A DNA stretch of 41,660 nucleotides from assembly GCA_019423725.1 (NCBI GenBank), contig JAHZAW010000034.1, forward strand, positions 78,925 through 120,584. Direction: 5' to 3'. The notes below the pieces were generated by a model that saw nothing but the letters and a program-made list of their open reading frames with translations, searched no databases and was not told the DNA's origin. The DNA comes from Clostridiales bacterium. Its GTDB lineage: Bacteria > Bacillota > Clostridia > Lachnospirales > Anaerotignaceae. Shown one piece after another: positions 23,845 through 33,532 of the stretch (position 1 is its first letter; each line of letters begins with the position of its first letter). Position numbers and translations under genes: made by a program.

Positions 23845-24674
23845 TATTTATCCTGCTCCATTTCGATGTGTATTTCTTTCTGCATGCCTTCTGAGGGCTT
23901 TATGCCAAGCAGACGGCATACAAGGGGCGCGATCTCCAGATCACTTATGATATGATCCGTAAAATCGCCTTTTTTTACCCTGCCGGATAAAATATATAAG
24001 GGAACGGTCCTCTGTATATCAGTGTTTCCGCCGTGTATACCCAGCTCGTCTATGCCATGGTCGGCTGTAACGATAACGTCGTATCCATCTTCGAGCCATC
24101 TGTCCAGATAGTAGGCCACATGCTGAAGACTGTGGTCAGCAGCCTCCTGATATTCCTTTGACTCACATCCGAAACGGTGTCCCACGGTGTCACTGACCAT
24201 GGGATGTATAAGAAGAAAGTCGGGTCTGTACTGCTTTCTTAAAGATTCGCCATCGGCATATAAATGGCTGTCAGGATAGTCAAAATCCGTGTAAAATATG
24301 CCGTTGTCTATGGATCCGCCTTCCTCATGCTGTATACGGTGTTCGTATATATTGAAGGGGCAGGTGGCATTATAGAGCTCGGAGATCCATAAAAACGCTG
24401 CGGCTGCCGTTGTGAGCCCGTTTTCCTTGCACATGGAGAACAAATTGTCACATCTGCTGGGCCTGCTCACTGAGTTTGAAACAACTCCGTGCTTATATAC
24501 CGGAAGACCTGTCATAAGGGTCTCATACATCGGCCTTGATGCACTGGGGAGCTCGCCCCTTACCTTATATTTTGCCGCAAGATTCTGTTCCGTAAGATGT
24601 TCCAGATATCCTCCTCTTTTTCCCGCTGTTTCATAGCCCAGCGCGTCTACCATAACAAATATTACCTTACCCAT
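23844..24674 (-). CDS. Alkaline phosphatase superfamily phosphodiesterase
   Basis: This 276-residue protein is a minimal member of the metal-dependent phosphodiesterase/nucleotide pyrophosphatase group. Visible metal and nucleophile motifs are IFVMVDALGYE (metal Asp), LPSASRPMYETLMTG (probable Ser nucleophile region), MVSDTVGHRFG (Asp/His) and VTADHGIDELGIHGG (Asp-His). No signal peptide is present, so it acts in the cytoplasm. AAGGTGG supports the ATG. It overlaps the aminopeptidase gene by one base and follows the binding-protein gene by 26 bases. Its substrate and its link with peptide uptake are unknown. Confidence 0.88.
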   Translation of the reverse strand: MGKVIFVMVDALGYETAGKRGGYLEHLTEQNLAAKYKVRGELPSASRPMYETLMTGLPVYKHGVVSNSVSRPSRCDNLFSMCKENGLTTAAAAFLWISELYNATCPFNIYEHRIQHEEGGSIDNGIFYTDFDYPDSHLYADGESLRKQYRPDFLLIHPMVSDTVGHRFGCESKEYQEAADHSLQHVAYYLDRWLEDGYDVIVTADHGIDELGIHGGNTDIQRTVPLYILSGRVKKGDFTDHIISDLEIAPLVCRLLGIKPSEGMQKEIHIEMEQDK

Positions 24675-24700
24675 ACTGCCACCTTAATTCCTTTCAAAAT

Positions 24701-26337
24701 TTATTCTGCTGTTTTAAGATCCTTTACAAAGAAGTTCCATGTGATTGAAGCGTTTGCCTCAAATCCTGTGAGCTGCTTATCCATTGCTACTCTCTTATAG
24801 GGATAGTCGAAGGCGATCATAGGTGTATCGTTTGCGATTATCGTAAGAGCCTGCTGCATCAATTCTGTACGTTCTTTCATATCGATGGATGCTACTTCCT
24901 GTTCAAGAAGCTTGTCTACTTCAGGATTGCTGTAGCAGGATGTGTTTCCGCCGCCTTCAGCGATGTTTGCTGAGTAGAACAGAGGATAGAGCTGTCCTGA
25001 TACATCGGGATAGTCTGCTGTCCATCTTACGATGGCAAGATCATAATCCCTTGTTGAACCAAACTGGATATTTGACATTTCGTCGCCGCTCTTTGTCTCG
25101 ATGGTAACATTGATTCCGATCTGGTTTAATGCTGACTGTACATAAACTGCTATTGAATTGTAGATAGAATCCTGGTTTATGTAGAGACTGCAGTCAAATC
25201 CATCGGGATATGCTGATTTTGCAAGATATTCCTTAGCCTTTTCAAGATCGTTCTTTTCATCAACTGCTGTTTCTGCATAAGCTGTCCAAGATTCTGACTC
25301 TGAACCGTAAAGGGCTGATGAGAAGGGCATACCGTTTTTAGCGTAGCTGCCGTTTTCTGTGAGCACGCCGTCATATAATGAATCCTTATCAAGGGCATAA
25401 GCCACTGCCTTACGAACGTTAACATCTGAGAAAGGTCCGCTCTGGCAGTTCATTGCCATCCAAAGTACTGTCCATCCGTCTACTTCTTCAACATTCATAT
25501 TTTCAGCTGAACGGATAGTGTCAAGCATTTCTGTCGGGGGATCGAACATATAGTCAGCCTGTCCTGATGCAAGGGTAGCTGCCTGTGTATTGGCGTCTGT
25601 GATTATTTTGAAGTCGATGTTCTTGAACTGGGGAACATTTTCCTTATCCCAGTAGTTTTCGTTGTATTTAAGTTTGATCTCGCTGCCTGTTGTCCAGCTG
25701 TCAAGCACATAGGGGCCTGTTCCGATAACGCCTACACCGGGCTGTCCGAAATCTTCAGTGTGTTCTTCATAATATTTTTTGCTGATGATGTGGCCGGCTG
25801 TTGTTGCAAAGGCATACTGCCATGCAGCGTCGGGCTCGCTTAAGTGTACTGTTATCTCCCAGTCGCCTGTCTGCTCGATTGAGTCAACGTTTGCGTACAT
25901 CCATGCAAGGTATGATGCAACATCTTCATCCATATGTCTGTTTAATGAGAAAAGAACGTCGTCCATCGTCATGGGTGAACCGTCTGAGAAACATACGTCA
26001 TCTCTTATTTCATATACATATGTTGTGGCGTCCTTTGCCTCCCATGAAGAACACAGCTGGTTCTGAAGCTGTCCTGAATAGTCGAAATAAAGCAGTCCCT
26101 GTGTTATCTGATTTACTACCTGGTTCGTAAGGTTGTCGTAGGAATATGCAGGGTCAAGGGATACGATCTCGTCAGCAAGTACGATGTTTAGAGTGTCCCT
26201 GTCTGCTATGCTGCTTGCCTGTGTCTGTGTGTCTGTACCTTCTGTGGTGTCTGAGGAAGCATTTCCTCCGCAGCCGGGGGTGATGACAACACACGCAGCC
26301 ACGGTTCCATTAGGAGGGCAAAAATCTTCTTTTTCAT
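24701..26337 (-). pseudogene. Peptide ABC transporter substrate-binding lipoprotein, frameshifted in the signal peptide
   Basis: The body (24701 to about 26308) is an intact family 5 extracellular solute-binding protein (SSIADRDTLNIVLADEIVSLDPAYS, DVRKAVAYALDK and the ending FFVKDLKTAE). The natural start is ATG 26337 with GAAAGGAG before it, encoding MKKKIFALLM. That frame then departs from the one that continues GTVAACVVITPGCGGN, the lipobox and mature protein. One missing base near 26307-26308 (GG for GGG) would explain it. The open mature frame reaches back to 26443 only by overlapping the ATPase gene and makes no signal peptide. It is either an assembly error or a real mutation that would disable export. 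Confidence 0.8.
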
Positions 26338-26357
26338 TGTAAACTCCTTTCGTTCTC

Positions 26358-27350
26358 TTAAAAAGTTCCCACAAGATGACATGCCACCCTGTGTCCGTTT
26401 CCTGATGTTGTTGTTTTTGGTTCGTATTTATTGCAAAGCCCATCCTTATATTTCATACATCTGGGCCAGAAACGGCATCCTTCCGGAAGCTTTAATGCGT
26501 TGGGAAGCTCTCCCTTGAGACTTATCTCGCAGGACTTCTCCCATGGCGTCTCCCTGGGTCTTGAAGCCAGAAGCGCTTTTGTATACTGATGAAGGGGATT
26601 GTTGAACAGCTCGGTCTTTGTTCCGCTTTCCACGGCTCTTCCAAGGTACATAACAAATACCCTGTCGCTTATATGCTCCACGACAGACAGGTCATGGGAT
26701 ATGAACAAAACGGCCATATCCTCCTTTTTCTGTATTTCTGAAAGTATATTCAATATCTGAGCCTGTACCGACACATCCAGGGCGGATACGGGTTCATCGG
26801 CTATGAGAAGTTTCGGTTTTACTATGAGGGCCCTGGCAATGGCCAGCCTCTGAAGCTGTCCGCCGGAAAGCTCATCGGGATAATGATCCAGCAGTTCAGC
26901 ATCCATTTTTATATATTCAAGAAGGGTATCCAGCCTCTTTTGAAGCTCGTCACCGGTTATGCCGTAAAAATTTCCAACTTCCCTGAGACCTTCACCTATG
27001 GTCTGCTTGGGCTGGAAGGCCGCATAGGGGCTTTGAAATACCATCTGCATCAGACGGCGCACAGGCCTCAGCTGTTTCCTGTCATATCCGGATATTTTTT
27101 CATGTTCAAAATATATTTCGCCTTCGGTTATTTTTTCTATGCCTATGATGCATCTGGAAAGGGTGGACTTTCCGCAGCCGCTCTCTCCAACTATACTTAC
27201 CAGCTCTCCCGGTCTTATGGCCAGGTCTACGCCGTCGAGGGCTTTTACTGTACCTCTTTTAGTGGTGAAATATTTTTTTACTCCCTTTACCTCAAGGAGT
27301 ATGTCGTCTTTTCTATCTATTTGATTTTTTTCGGCGTTATCATTTTTCAT
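26358..27350 (-). CDS. Oligopeptide/dipeptide ABC transporter ATP-binding protein (OppF/DppF type)
   Basis: This is the second ATPase of a peptide importer. Walker A is GESGCGKST, the signature is LSGGQLQRLAIARAL, Walker B is LLIADEPVSALD, and the switch His is in FISHDLSVVEH. The C-terminal oligopeptide-transporter extension has CRFWPRCMKYKDGLC, a cysteine-rich region typical of this family and in some members bearing an Fe-S cluster. The product is 330 residues. It overlaps the upstream ATPase gene by 11 bases and is followed by the binding-protein gene. Confidence 0.95.
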   Translation of the reverse strand: MKNDNAEKNQIDRKDDILLEVKGVKKYFTTKRGTVKALDGVDLAIRPGELVSIVGESGCGKSTLSRCIIGIEKITEGEIYFEHEKISGYDRKQLRPVRRLMQMVFQSPYAAFQPKQTIGEGLREVGNFYGITGDELQKRLDTLLEYIKMDAELLDHYPDELSGGQLQRLAIARALIVKPKLLIADEPVSALDVSVQAQILNILSEIQKKEDMAVLFISHDLSVVEHISDRVFVMYLGRAVESGTKTELFNNPLHQYTKALLASRPRETPWEKSCEISLKGELPNALKLPEGCRFWPRCMKYKDGLCNKYEPKTTTSGNGHRVACHLVGTF

Positions 27351-28362
27351 CTGTTATCACCTCGTTAAGTGGATAGCTGCATTTATACCAGTGGCTTTCT
27401 CCGCCCATTACAGGGGGCTCGGAAGTTTTGCAGGTATCCTTTGCGTATGCACATCTGTCACAGAAAGCACAGCCCTTTATTTCCTGATTGAGCCTGGGAG
27501 GAGTGCCGGGGATAGTTTCAAGCTCGCTGCGGTCTGAGCCCCTCTTTGGTATGCTCCTTATGAGGGAGCGGGTATAGGGATGGGATGGATTTTTAAATAT
27601 CTCCTCAACGGTGCCGCACTCTATTATCTGTCCTGCGTACATAACACATACCCTGTCGCATATCTCAGCTACGACACCGAAGTTATGGGTTATTATCATA
27701 ACGCTCATATCCAAGCCTTTATTGAGCTTTTTAAGTATGTTGAGTATCTGGGCCTGCATGGTCACATCCAGTGCTGTCGTGGGCTCGTCAGCTATTAGGA
27801 GCCTGGGTCCGCAGGATATCATCATTGCTATGGCTGCCCTCTGGAGCATGCCGCCGCTGAATTCGTGTGGATACTGTCTGCTCCTTTCCTCACCAGGAAA
27901 TATGCCTACCATCTCCATCAGCTCCACTGCCTGCTGGTGGGCCTCCTGTTTGGATATTTTTTTATGGAACCTGAGCATTTCCTCTATCTGCTCGCCTACG
28001 GTATAGAGGGGGTCAAAGGCTGCCATGGGGTTCTGGGATATCATGGCTATATCTATCCCCCTGAGGGCTTCCATATCTTTGGAGGAAAGGGAAAGAAGGT
28101 TTTTATATCCGTCCTTTGTTTCGTAATTTATGTTTCCTCTGTAAAATGTCTTTTTCTCATCGTTGAGCCTGAGTATGGATTTGGCTGTCATGGATTTGCC
28201 GCAGCCGCTTTCTCCAACGATACCCAGTATCTCCTTTTCATATATGTCAAAGCTTACGCCCCTTACAGCGTGGTAAAGTCCTCTGGCGGAGATTATATCC
28301 GTGTATAGGTCATTTACACTTAAAAGCTTCTTTTTTTCGTTTTTTTCATCTGGTACGCTCAC
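27340..28362 (-). CDS. Oligopeptide/dipeptide ABC transporter ATP-binding protein (OppD/DppD type)
   Basis: This is the first ATPase of the importer. Walker A is GESGCGKSMT, the signature is FSGGMLQRAAIAM, Walker B is LLIADEPTTALDVT, and the C-terminal cysteine cluster is CAFCDRCAYAKDTC. The product is 340 residues. The start is GTG 28362 with GGAGG before it; the GTGA overlaps the permease stop by four bases, so translation is coupled. Its partner is the OppF-type ATPase encoded next. Confidence 0.95.
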   Translation of the reverse strand: MSVPDEKNEKKKLLSVNDLYTDIISARGLYHAVRGVSFDIYEKEILGIVGESGCGKSMTAKSILRLNDEKKTFYRGNINYETKDGYKNLLSLSSKDMEALRGIDIAMISQNPMAAFDPLYTVGEQIEEMLRFHKKISKQEAHQQAVELMEMVGIFPGEERSRQYPHEFSGGMLQRAAIAMMISCGPRLLIADEPTTALDVTMQAQILNILKKLNKGLDMSVMIITHNFGVVAEICDRVCVMYAGQIIECGTVEEIFKNPSHPYTRSLIRSIPKRGSDRSELETIPGTPPRLNQEIKGCAFCDRCAYAKDTCKTSEPPVMGGESHWYKCSYPLNEVITDEK

Positions 28363-29249
28363 TGTTCTGCCTCCTTTGGTATGATGCCTCTTTTTATCAG
28401 TTTCCTGTAAGATGGCAGTTTACGCTCGGAAGGATTTATGTACTTCCTTATTTCCTCGACAAAAACATTAATGGCTACTACGGTTATTATTATGATTATT
28501 CCGGGAGCCAGTGCCTGAAGGGGCTTTGTGAGGAGATATACTCTTCCGTCCTCAAGCATTGCGCCCCAGTCAGACTGAGGTGCCTCCACACCAAGACCAA
28601 GGAAGCTCATGGCTGCCAGGTCAAGGATGGCATTTCCTATATCCAGTGTCACCTGTATGAGGATGGTTGGCATACAGTTTGGAAGTATGTGCCTGAAAAG
28701 TATCCTGCCGGTGCCAAATCCCATGGCTTCAGCAGCCTCGACATATGTACGGCTTTTCTGGGTGAGCACCACGGAACGGGTGGTCCTTGCAAGCATTGGC
28801 ACATATATAATTCCTAAGGCTACGACTACCTTTGAGAAGCCCCTTCCAAATATGGCTATGAGCACGAAGGCCAGGAGCAGGGGAGGGAATGATATGATGA
28901 TATTTGTAAGCATCATAAGGGCTCTGTCTATTTTTCCGCCGTAATATCCGGCAAAAAGCCCAAGGGGTATACCGATCACCATGGATATGGCTACCACAGC
29001 GAATGCTCCGCTCAAGGTGAGCCTTCCGCCAAAAAGTATCCTTGAAAATATATCCCTTCCTGTCTTGTCCGTGCCCAGGATATGTTCAGCCGTGGGTGAG
29101 GCAAGTACGTTTTTAAGATCCGGCAATTCCGGGTCCCAGGGTGCTATATAGGGAGCCAGGATAGTAGCAAGAAGGATGAACACCAGCACAGCCAGTGAGA
29201 TGATGAATGGTATGGTCCAGATGGTGCCTTCGTTTTTTTTAGATTTCAT
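28359..29249 (-). CDS. Peptide ABC transporter permease (OppC/DppC type)
   Basis: This 296-residue membrane protein has six predicted helices, an N-terminal OppC-type tail and the binding-protein-dependent transport loop EAAEAMGFGTGRILFRHILPNC (the EAA motif, which contacts the ATPases). The LGTDKTGRDIFSRILFGGR segment is diagnostic for DppC/OppC. It lies 19 bases after the other permease gene and overlaps the first ATPase gene. Confidence 0.95.
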   Translation of the reverse strand: MKSKKNEGTIWTIPFIISLAVLVFILLATILAPYIAPWDPELPDLKNVLASPTAEHILGTDKTGRDIFSRILFGGRLTLSGAFAVVAISMVIGIPLGLFAGYYGGKIDRALMMLTNIIISFPPLLLAFVLIAIFGRGFSKVVVALGIIYVPMLARTTRSVVLTQKSRTYVEAAEAMGFGTGRILFRHILPNCMPTILIQVTLDIGNAILDLAAMSFLGLGVEAPQSDWGAMLEDGRVYLLTKPLQALAPGIIIIITVVAINVFVEEIRKYINPSERKLPSYRKLIKRGIIPKEAEQ

Positions 29250-29268
29250 ATTTTAACTGCCTCCCTTC

Positions 29269-30210
29269 TTATTTGTTCCTTATCCTAGGATCGATGATCC
29301 TGCAGAGTATATCGGCAATGGCCGATGTTATCATAAATATGAGTACAAGTATCATTATTATGGCCTGTACAACGGGGTAGTCGCTGGCGTTTATGCTGTC
29401 GATGAGCAGTGAGCCAACGCCTGAGAGTGAAAATACGCTTTCCACCAGCACCGCTCCAACTACCATGGCTCCTATCTGTATGCTAAGTATGGAGATTACG
29501 GGGATTATGGCGTTTTTAAGACCGTGTTTCCATACCTGGGTGCCAAGGGGCATACCCTTTGCCCTGAGATTCATCATATATGGTGATCTTATCTGTTCTA
29601 TCATTCCCTGCCTTGTGACCTTAAGGGTTATGGTCATCTTTGAACAGGCAAGGGCTATACAGGGGGCAGCCATCCTTTCTATGTATCCGCCTACACCCTG
29701 GTAGCCGCCGGCTATGGGGTAGGAAGGGTTTATCGAAACTATGACTACCAGAAGGATTATACTGAACAAAAACGGAGGTACAGCCGCCAGTACAAGGGAA
29801 AGTACCGAAACCACTCTGTCAAATATGCTGTCATTTTTGACCGCGCAGGCAACTCCAAGGGGGATAGACACTATCAAAGATATGACCGATGCTCCAAGCA
29901 CAAGGCCCACTGTTATGGGAGCCCTTGAAGCTATGGTCTCAAGAACTGGTGTCTGGAATTTATAGCTCGTTCCCCAGTCGCCATGGAGTATGCCGCTCAT
30001 CCATATGAGATACTGTTTCCATACGGGTTCATTGAGATGAAATTTTTCCCTGGCGTTTTCGATTATTTCCGCTGTGCTTCCCTTTCCGCCGATGATGACC
30101 GATATGGGGTCCGTGGGGGAGAACCAGTGGATCATAAAAAATATCAATATGCTGACTGCTAGAAATACACAGATATATTCAGCACACTTTTTGAGCAATA
30201 CCTTCGTCAT
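29269..30210 (-). CDS. Peptide ABC transporter permease (OppB/DppB type)
   Basis: This 313-residue protein has six hydrophobic helices. OppB-type signatures include the N-terminal FFMIHWFSPTDPISVIIGGKG, the GDWGTSYKFQTPV loop, and the EAA-like NLRAKGMPLGTQVWKHGLKNAIIP motif. It is the first gene of the peptide-uptake operon, read away from the divergent DeoR regulator gene. Confidence 0.95.
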   Translation of the reverse strand: MTKVLLKKCAEYICVFLAVSILIFFMIHWFSPTDPISVIIGGKGSTAEIIENAREKFHLNEPVWKQYLIWMSGILHGDWGTSYKFQTPVLETIASRAPITVGLVLGASVISLIVSIPLGVACAVKNDSIFDRVVSVLSLVLAAVPPFLFSIILLVVIVSINPSYPIAGGYQGVGGYIERMAAPCIALACSKMTITLKVTRQGMIEQIRSPYMMNLRAKGMPLGTQVWKHGLKNAIIPVISILSIQIGAMVVGAVLVESVFSLSGVGSLLIDSINASDYPVVQAIIMILVLIFMITSAIADILCRIIDPRIRNK

Positions 30211-30428
30211 AAAGTGACCTGCCTTTCTCTGATGCCCTGTTTTTAAGGGCGTTCGTTTTTATAAACAGAGGATATAAAAAAATCGGCTTTTCTTCTAGCG
30301 CAGTTTGGTAAACAGATTGTAAAATGTTTGCAAAATCTTTGGTTTTTGCTTGTATTTTATTGTGTTTGGTGATAGGTTAAATTTGTAAATACAGTTGCGG
30401 ACGAGAAAATTACGAAAGGAAACGGAGT
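30211..30428. promoter_or_regulatory. Divergent control region between the peptide operon and the deoR-type gene
   Basis: The stretch is AT-rich with no reading frame. On the plus strand TTGCAA is followed after 17 bp by TGTATT (about 30329-30357), a possible promoter of the regulator gene. A rough dyad CTGTTTTTA / TTATAAACAG lies at about 30237-30268 before the permease gene. Neither has been matched to a known operator. Confidence 0.4.
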
Positions 30429-31223
30429 ATGATATTACATGAACGGCATAAAAAAATAATGGATCTGCTGTTTTGCCAGGGAATAGTGTATACATCGGAT
30501 CTAAAGGAAAAATTCGGTACATCCTTTGAGACCATAAGAAAAGACCTGCAGTATTTGGAAAGGGAAGGGCTGGTAAAAAGAGTGCATGGAGGGGCGGTCC
30601 CAGCAGGGGAACCTGAAAAAGATGACGCAGCATTTCCGACACTGCCTCTGCCTGATGATTTTTTGAAGAGGCTCAACAACAACAGGGAGCAGAAACAGCA
30701 GATCGCCAGAAAGGCCTGTGGATTTATCAAAGAGAAATCATGCATAGCATTGGACGCAGGAACTACAGCCTATGAGCTTACCCTGATACTAATGGAGAGG
30801 TTTGACAGTCTTACGATAATAACCAACTCCATGATAAACGCGCTTATGCTCTCAAAAAAGCCTGATTTCACGGTGATAGTCACAGGAGGTGTGGTATCCC
30901 ATAGGGAAAAGGCACTGGTGACCAACCTTACAGATTCACTACTTCATAATATAAATATAGACATAATGTTCCTTACCACCTGCGGCATAGATATAAATAC
31001 AGGCATAGCGGAACAGACTCTGGATGAGATAGCCATACATAAGGCCATGGCCAAAAGATCAAAACAGCTCATACTGCTGGCGGACTCCACCAAGTTTTTC
31101 CGCTCGGCCCTGTTTCACGCCTATGGATTTGATGAAGTGAGCGCCATAATCACCGATGACCGTCTAAGTGGTGAAACAGCGGAAGAGTATAGAAAAAAGG
31201 ACGTGCCCATAATAATAGCGTAA
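30429..31223 (+). CDS. DeoR/GlpR family transcriptional regulator
   Basis: The N-terminal DeoR-type helix-turn-helix is visible (ERHKKIMDLLFCQGIVYTSD, KFGTSFETIRKDLQYLEREG, RVHGGAV). The ligand-binding ISOCOT fold follows, with LDAGTTAYEL, VTGG and LLADSTKF. DeoR-family proteins usually sense phosphorylated sugars. Its position divergent from the peptide operon makes that operon the likeliest target, but the effector is unknown. AAAGGAAACGGAGT precedes the ATG. The product is 264 residues, normal size. Confidence 0.93.
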   Translation: MILHERHKKIMDLLFCQGIVYTSDLKEKFGTSFETIRKDLQYLEREGLVKRVHGGAVPAGEPEKDDAAFPTLPLPDDFLKRLNNNREQKQQIARKACGFIKEKSCIALDAGTTAYELTLILMERFDSLTIITNSMINALMLSKKPDFTVIVTGGVVSHREKALVTNLTDSLLHNINIDIMFLTTCGIDINTGIAEQTLDEIAIHKAMAKRSKQLILLADSTKFFRSALFHAYGFDEVSAIITDDRLSGETAEEYRKKDVPIIIA

Positions 31224-31297
31224 TGATATCGTGAAAGGTAAAGAAACATTTGGGAAATGTGTGGGAAAATTTAAAAATACAGATAAATACAAAAAAT

Positions 31298-31342
31298 AAA
31301 AGCCCGGCTGAAGTACACTGAATGTACTGATGCTGGGCTTTT
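31298..31342 (-). terminator. Terminator after the tRNA-Arg gene
   Basis: AAAAGCCCGGC and GCTGGGCTTTT form an outer stem, with an inner AGTACA / TGTACT stem. On the minus strand it ends in TTTTATTTTTT. It may also stop deoR read-through. Confidence 0.8.
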
Positions 31343-31345
31343 AAC

Positions 31346-31422
31346 TGGCGTCCCCGAGAGGATTCGAACCTCCGACCTACCGCTTAGGAGGCGGTCGCTC
31401 TATCCTGCTGAGCTACGAGGAC
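31346..31422 (-). tRNA. tRNA-Arg (anticodon CCT)
   Basis: Read on the minus strand the cloverleaf is complete: acceptor GTCCTCG / CGGGGAC, D stem GCTC / GAGC, anticodon stem ACCGC / GCGGT around loop CTCCTAA (anticodon CCT, reads AGG), T arm GGAGG TTCGAAT CCTCT, discriminator G and an encoded CCA. It reads AGG, a codon used often here. Confidence 0.97.
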
Positions 31423-31507
31423 ATATTTAAAAATTACAAGTTTTCTACAGATATAAGAAAACTCATTTTGTTAAAACTAAATCTATAAAGTTTAGCTAAC
31501 ATTTAAT

Positions 31508-31536
31508 ATAATATTTCTTTTTTTCCATTTAGTCAA
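31508..31536 (-). promoter_or_regulatory. Promoter of the tRNA-Arg gene
   Basis: On the minus strand TTGACT (31536-31531) is followed after 17 bp by TATTAT (31513-31508). The transcript would carry about 80 bases of leader before the tRNA. Confidence 0.6.
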
Positions 31537-31630
31537 GATGTTTATACTAAAATAGTTCGATAACTTGATTTCAAAGGTAAATTGTGTTAGAGTTGTGAAT
31601 ATATTTTAAGGCACCACAGGAGGAAAGCTT

Positions 31631-33475
31631 ATGTGCGGTTTTGTAGGATTTACCGGACATCTGGCCCAGGGAGAGAACGTTCTTAAAAATATGATGGACG
31701 CCATTATCCATAGGGGACCGGACAGCGCCGGAACACATATAGATGATGATATAGCACTGGGATTCAGGAGACTGAGCATCATTGACCTGGACTCAGGTTC
31801 ACAGCCCATGTATAACGAAACAGGCGATGTCGTTATCGTTTTTAATGGAGAGATATATAACTATCAGGATCTGAGAGAAGAACTCATCAGAAAAGGACAT
31901 GTTTTCAGCAATAACGCTGATACGGAAGTACTTATCCACGGATATGAGGAATATGGTGAGGACCTGCTCAAAAAAATCAGGGGAATGTTTGCCTTTGTTA
32001 TCTGGGACAGCAAAAAGAAGAAACTTTTTGGAGCCAGAGACTTTTTTGGCATCAAGCCCTTCTATTATGCGCTGGTGGATGGACAGCTCATATTTGCTTC
32101 CGAGATAAAGAGCATACTTAAACACCCCGCCTATAAAAAAGAGATGAATAAGGATGCCCTCGAGAACTATCTCACATTCCAGTATTCAGTACTTCCCGAG
32201 ACATTTTTCAAAGGCATATATAAACTTATGCCTTCCCACAGTATAACATTTGAAAATGGAAAACTTGATATCAAGCGTTACTGGGAGCCGGTATTTGAGC
32301 CTGATGAAAACATAGGCCTCAATGAGCTGGTGGATAAGATCGATAATGTTATGCAGGATTCCATCAAAAAGCATAAAATAAGTGATGTAGAGGTAGGATC
32401 ATTCCTTTCAAGCGGTGTTGATTCCAGCTATGTGGCAGCCTGCTTTAAGGGAGACAAGACATTCACCGTTGGATTTGACTATGAGAAATACAATGAGATA
32501 GACTATGCCAAGGCCCTTTCTGAGAAAATAAAGATAGATAACTATAACAAGCTCATTACTACCGAAGAGTACTGGAACGCGCTTCCAAAAGTTCAGTACC
32601 ACATGGACGAGCCTCTGGCAGACCCTTCAGCCATAGCCCTTTACTTTGTGAGCAAGACTGCCGCAGAACATGTAAAGGTAGCCCTTTCAGGAGAGGGTGC
32701 TGACGAGTTCTTTGGCGGTTATAACATTTACCGTGAGCCTTTCTCATTAAGGCCCATCACAAGACTTCCCAGACCCATAAGAAAATTTTTGGGAGCAGCT
32801 GCTTCAGCCATACCCTTTAAAATAAAGGGCAAGAACTATCTTATCAGGGGCAGCAAAGACGTGGAGGAAAGATTCATCGGAAATGCCTTCCTTTTCAATG
32901 AAAAGGATAGGGAGAAGATACTCAAAAACCCTTCAGGAAGATATAATCACATGGAGCTTACAAAGCCCTATTATGATAAGGTCAAAAACCTTGATGATAC
33001 AACAAAGATGCAGTATATAGACATACATTTCTGGCTCATAGGAGACATACTCCTTAAGGCTGATAAGATGAGTATGGCAAACTCTCTGGAAGTAAGGGTT
33101 CCTTTCCTTGACAGGGACGTATTTGAGGTAGCAAGACATGTGCCCCTTAAATATAAGGTCACAAAGGAAAATACCAAGTATGCCATGAGACAGGCTGCCC
33201 ACAGATATCTGCCTGATATGGTAGCTGAAAAGAAGAAACTTGGCTTCCCTGTACCCATAAGGATATGGCTCAGGGACGAAAAATACTACAATGTGGTAAA
33301 AGAGGCGTTTACATCCAAGGCTGCGGCTGAATTTTTCAAGACAGATGAGATCGTAAAGCTTCTGGACGAGCATAAAAACGGCAAAAACGACAACAGCAGA
33401 AAGATATGGGCAATATATATGTTCCTTATATGGCATAAGAGATTTTTTGAAGATGATGCCGTAAAGGCTGCTTAA
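31631..33475 (+). CDS. asnB: Asparagine synthase (glutamine-hydrolysing)
   Basis: AsnB makes asparagine from aspartate, using ATP and ammonia from glutamine. The N-terminal amidotransferase has the nucleophile Cys2 (MCGFVGF), RGPDSAG and FNGEIYNY. The synthetase domain has the ATP pyrophosphatase loop FLSSGVDSSYVA, SGEGADEFFGGY and VPFLDRDV. The length of 614 residues is normal. AGGAGG precedes the ATG. The unit is monocistronic with a terminator at 33490. Confidence 0.97.
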   Translation: MCGFVGFTGHLAQGENVLKNMMDAIIHRGPDSAGTHIDDDIALGFRRLSIIDLDSGSQPMYNETGDVVIVFNGEIYNYQDLREELIRKGHVFSNNADTEVLIHGYEEYGEDLLKKIRGMFAFVIWDSKKKKLFGARDFFGIKPFYYALVDGQLIFASEIKSILKHPAYKKEMNKDALENYLTFQYSVLPETFFKGIYKLMPSHSITFENGKLDIKRYWEPVFEPDENIGLNELVDKIDNVMQDSIKKHKISDVEVGSFLSSGVDSSYVAACFKGDKTFTVGFDYEKYNEIDYAKALSEKIKIDNYNKLITTEEYWNALPKVQYHMDEPLADPSAIALYFVSKTAAEHVKVALSGEGADEFFGGYNIYREPFSLRPITRLPRPIRKFLGAAASAIPFKIKGKNYLIRGSKDVEERFIGNAFLFNEKDREKILKNPSGRYNHMELTKPYYDKVKNLDDTTKMQYIDIHFWLIGDILLKADKMSMANSLEVRVPFLDRDVFEVARHVPLKYKVTKENTKYAMRQAAHRYLPDMVAEKKKLGFPVPIRIWLRDEKYYNVVKEAFTSKAAAEFFKTDEIVKLLDEHKNGKNDNSRKIWAIYMFLIWHKRFFEDDAVKAA

Positions 33476-33489
33476 AGATTCATAAACAC

Positions 33490-33520
33490 AAAAAGGAAAG
33501 TATTTATACTTTCCTTTTTT
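33490..33520. terminator. Bidirectional terminator between asnB and the PBP gene
   Basis: AAAAAGGAAAGTA and TACTTTCCTTTTT form a long stem with a TTTA loop, flanked by A and T runs, between two converging genes. Confidence 0.9.
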
Positions 33521-33532
33521 ATTTCTCCAAAA

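Noticed and set aside
26303..26337. Programmed frameshift in the binding-protein gene
   Set aside because: No slippery heptamer or following stem was seen, and a programmed shift ten codons into a signal peptide would be unprecedented to my knowledge. A base deletion or assembly error is simpler.
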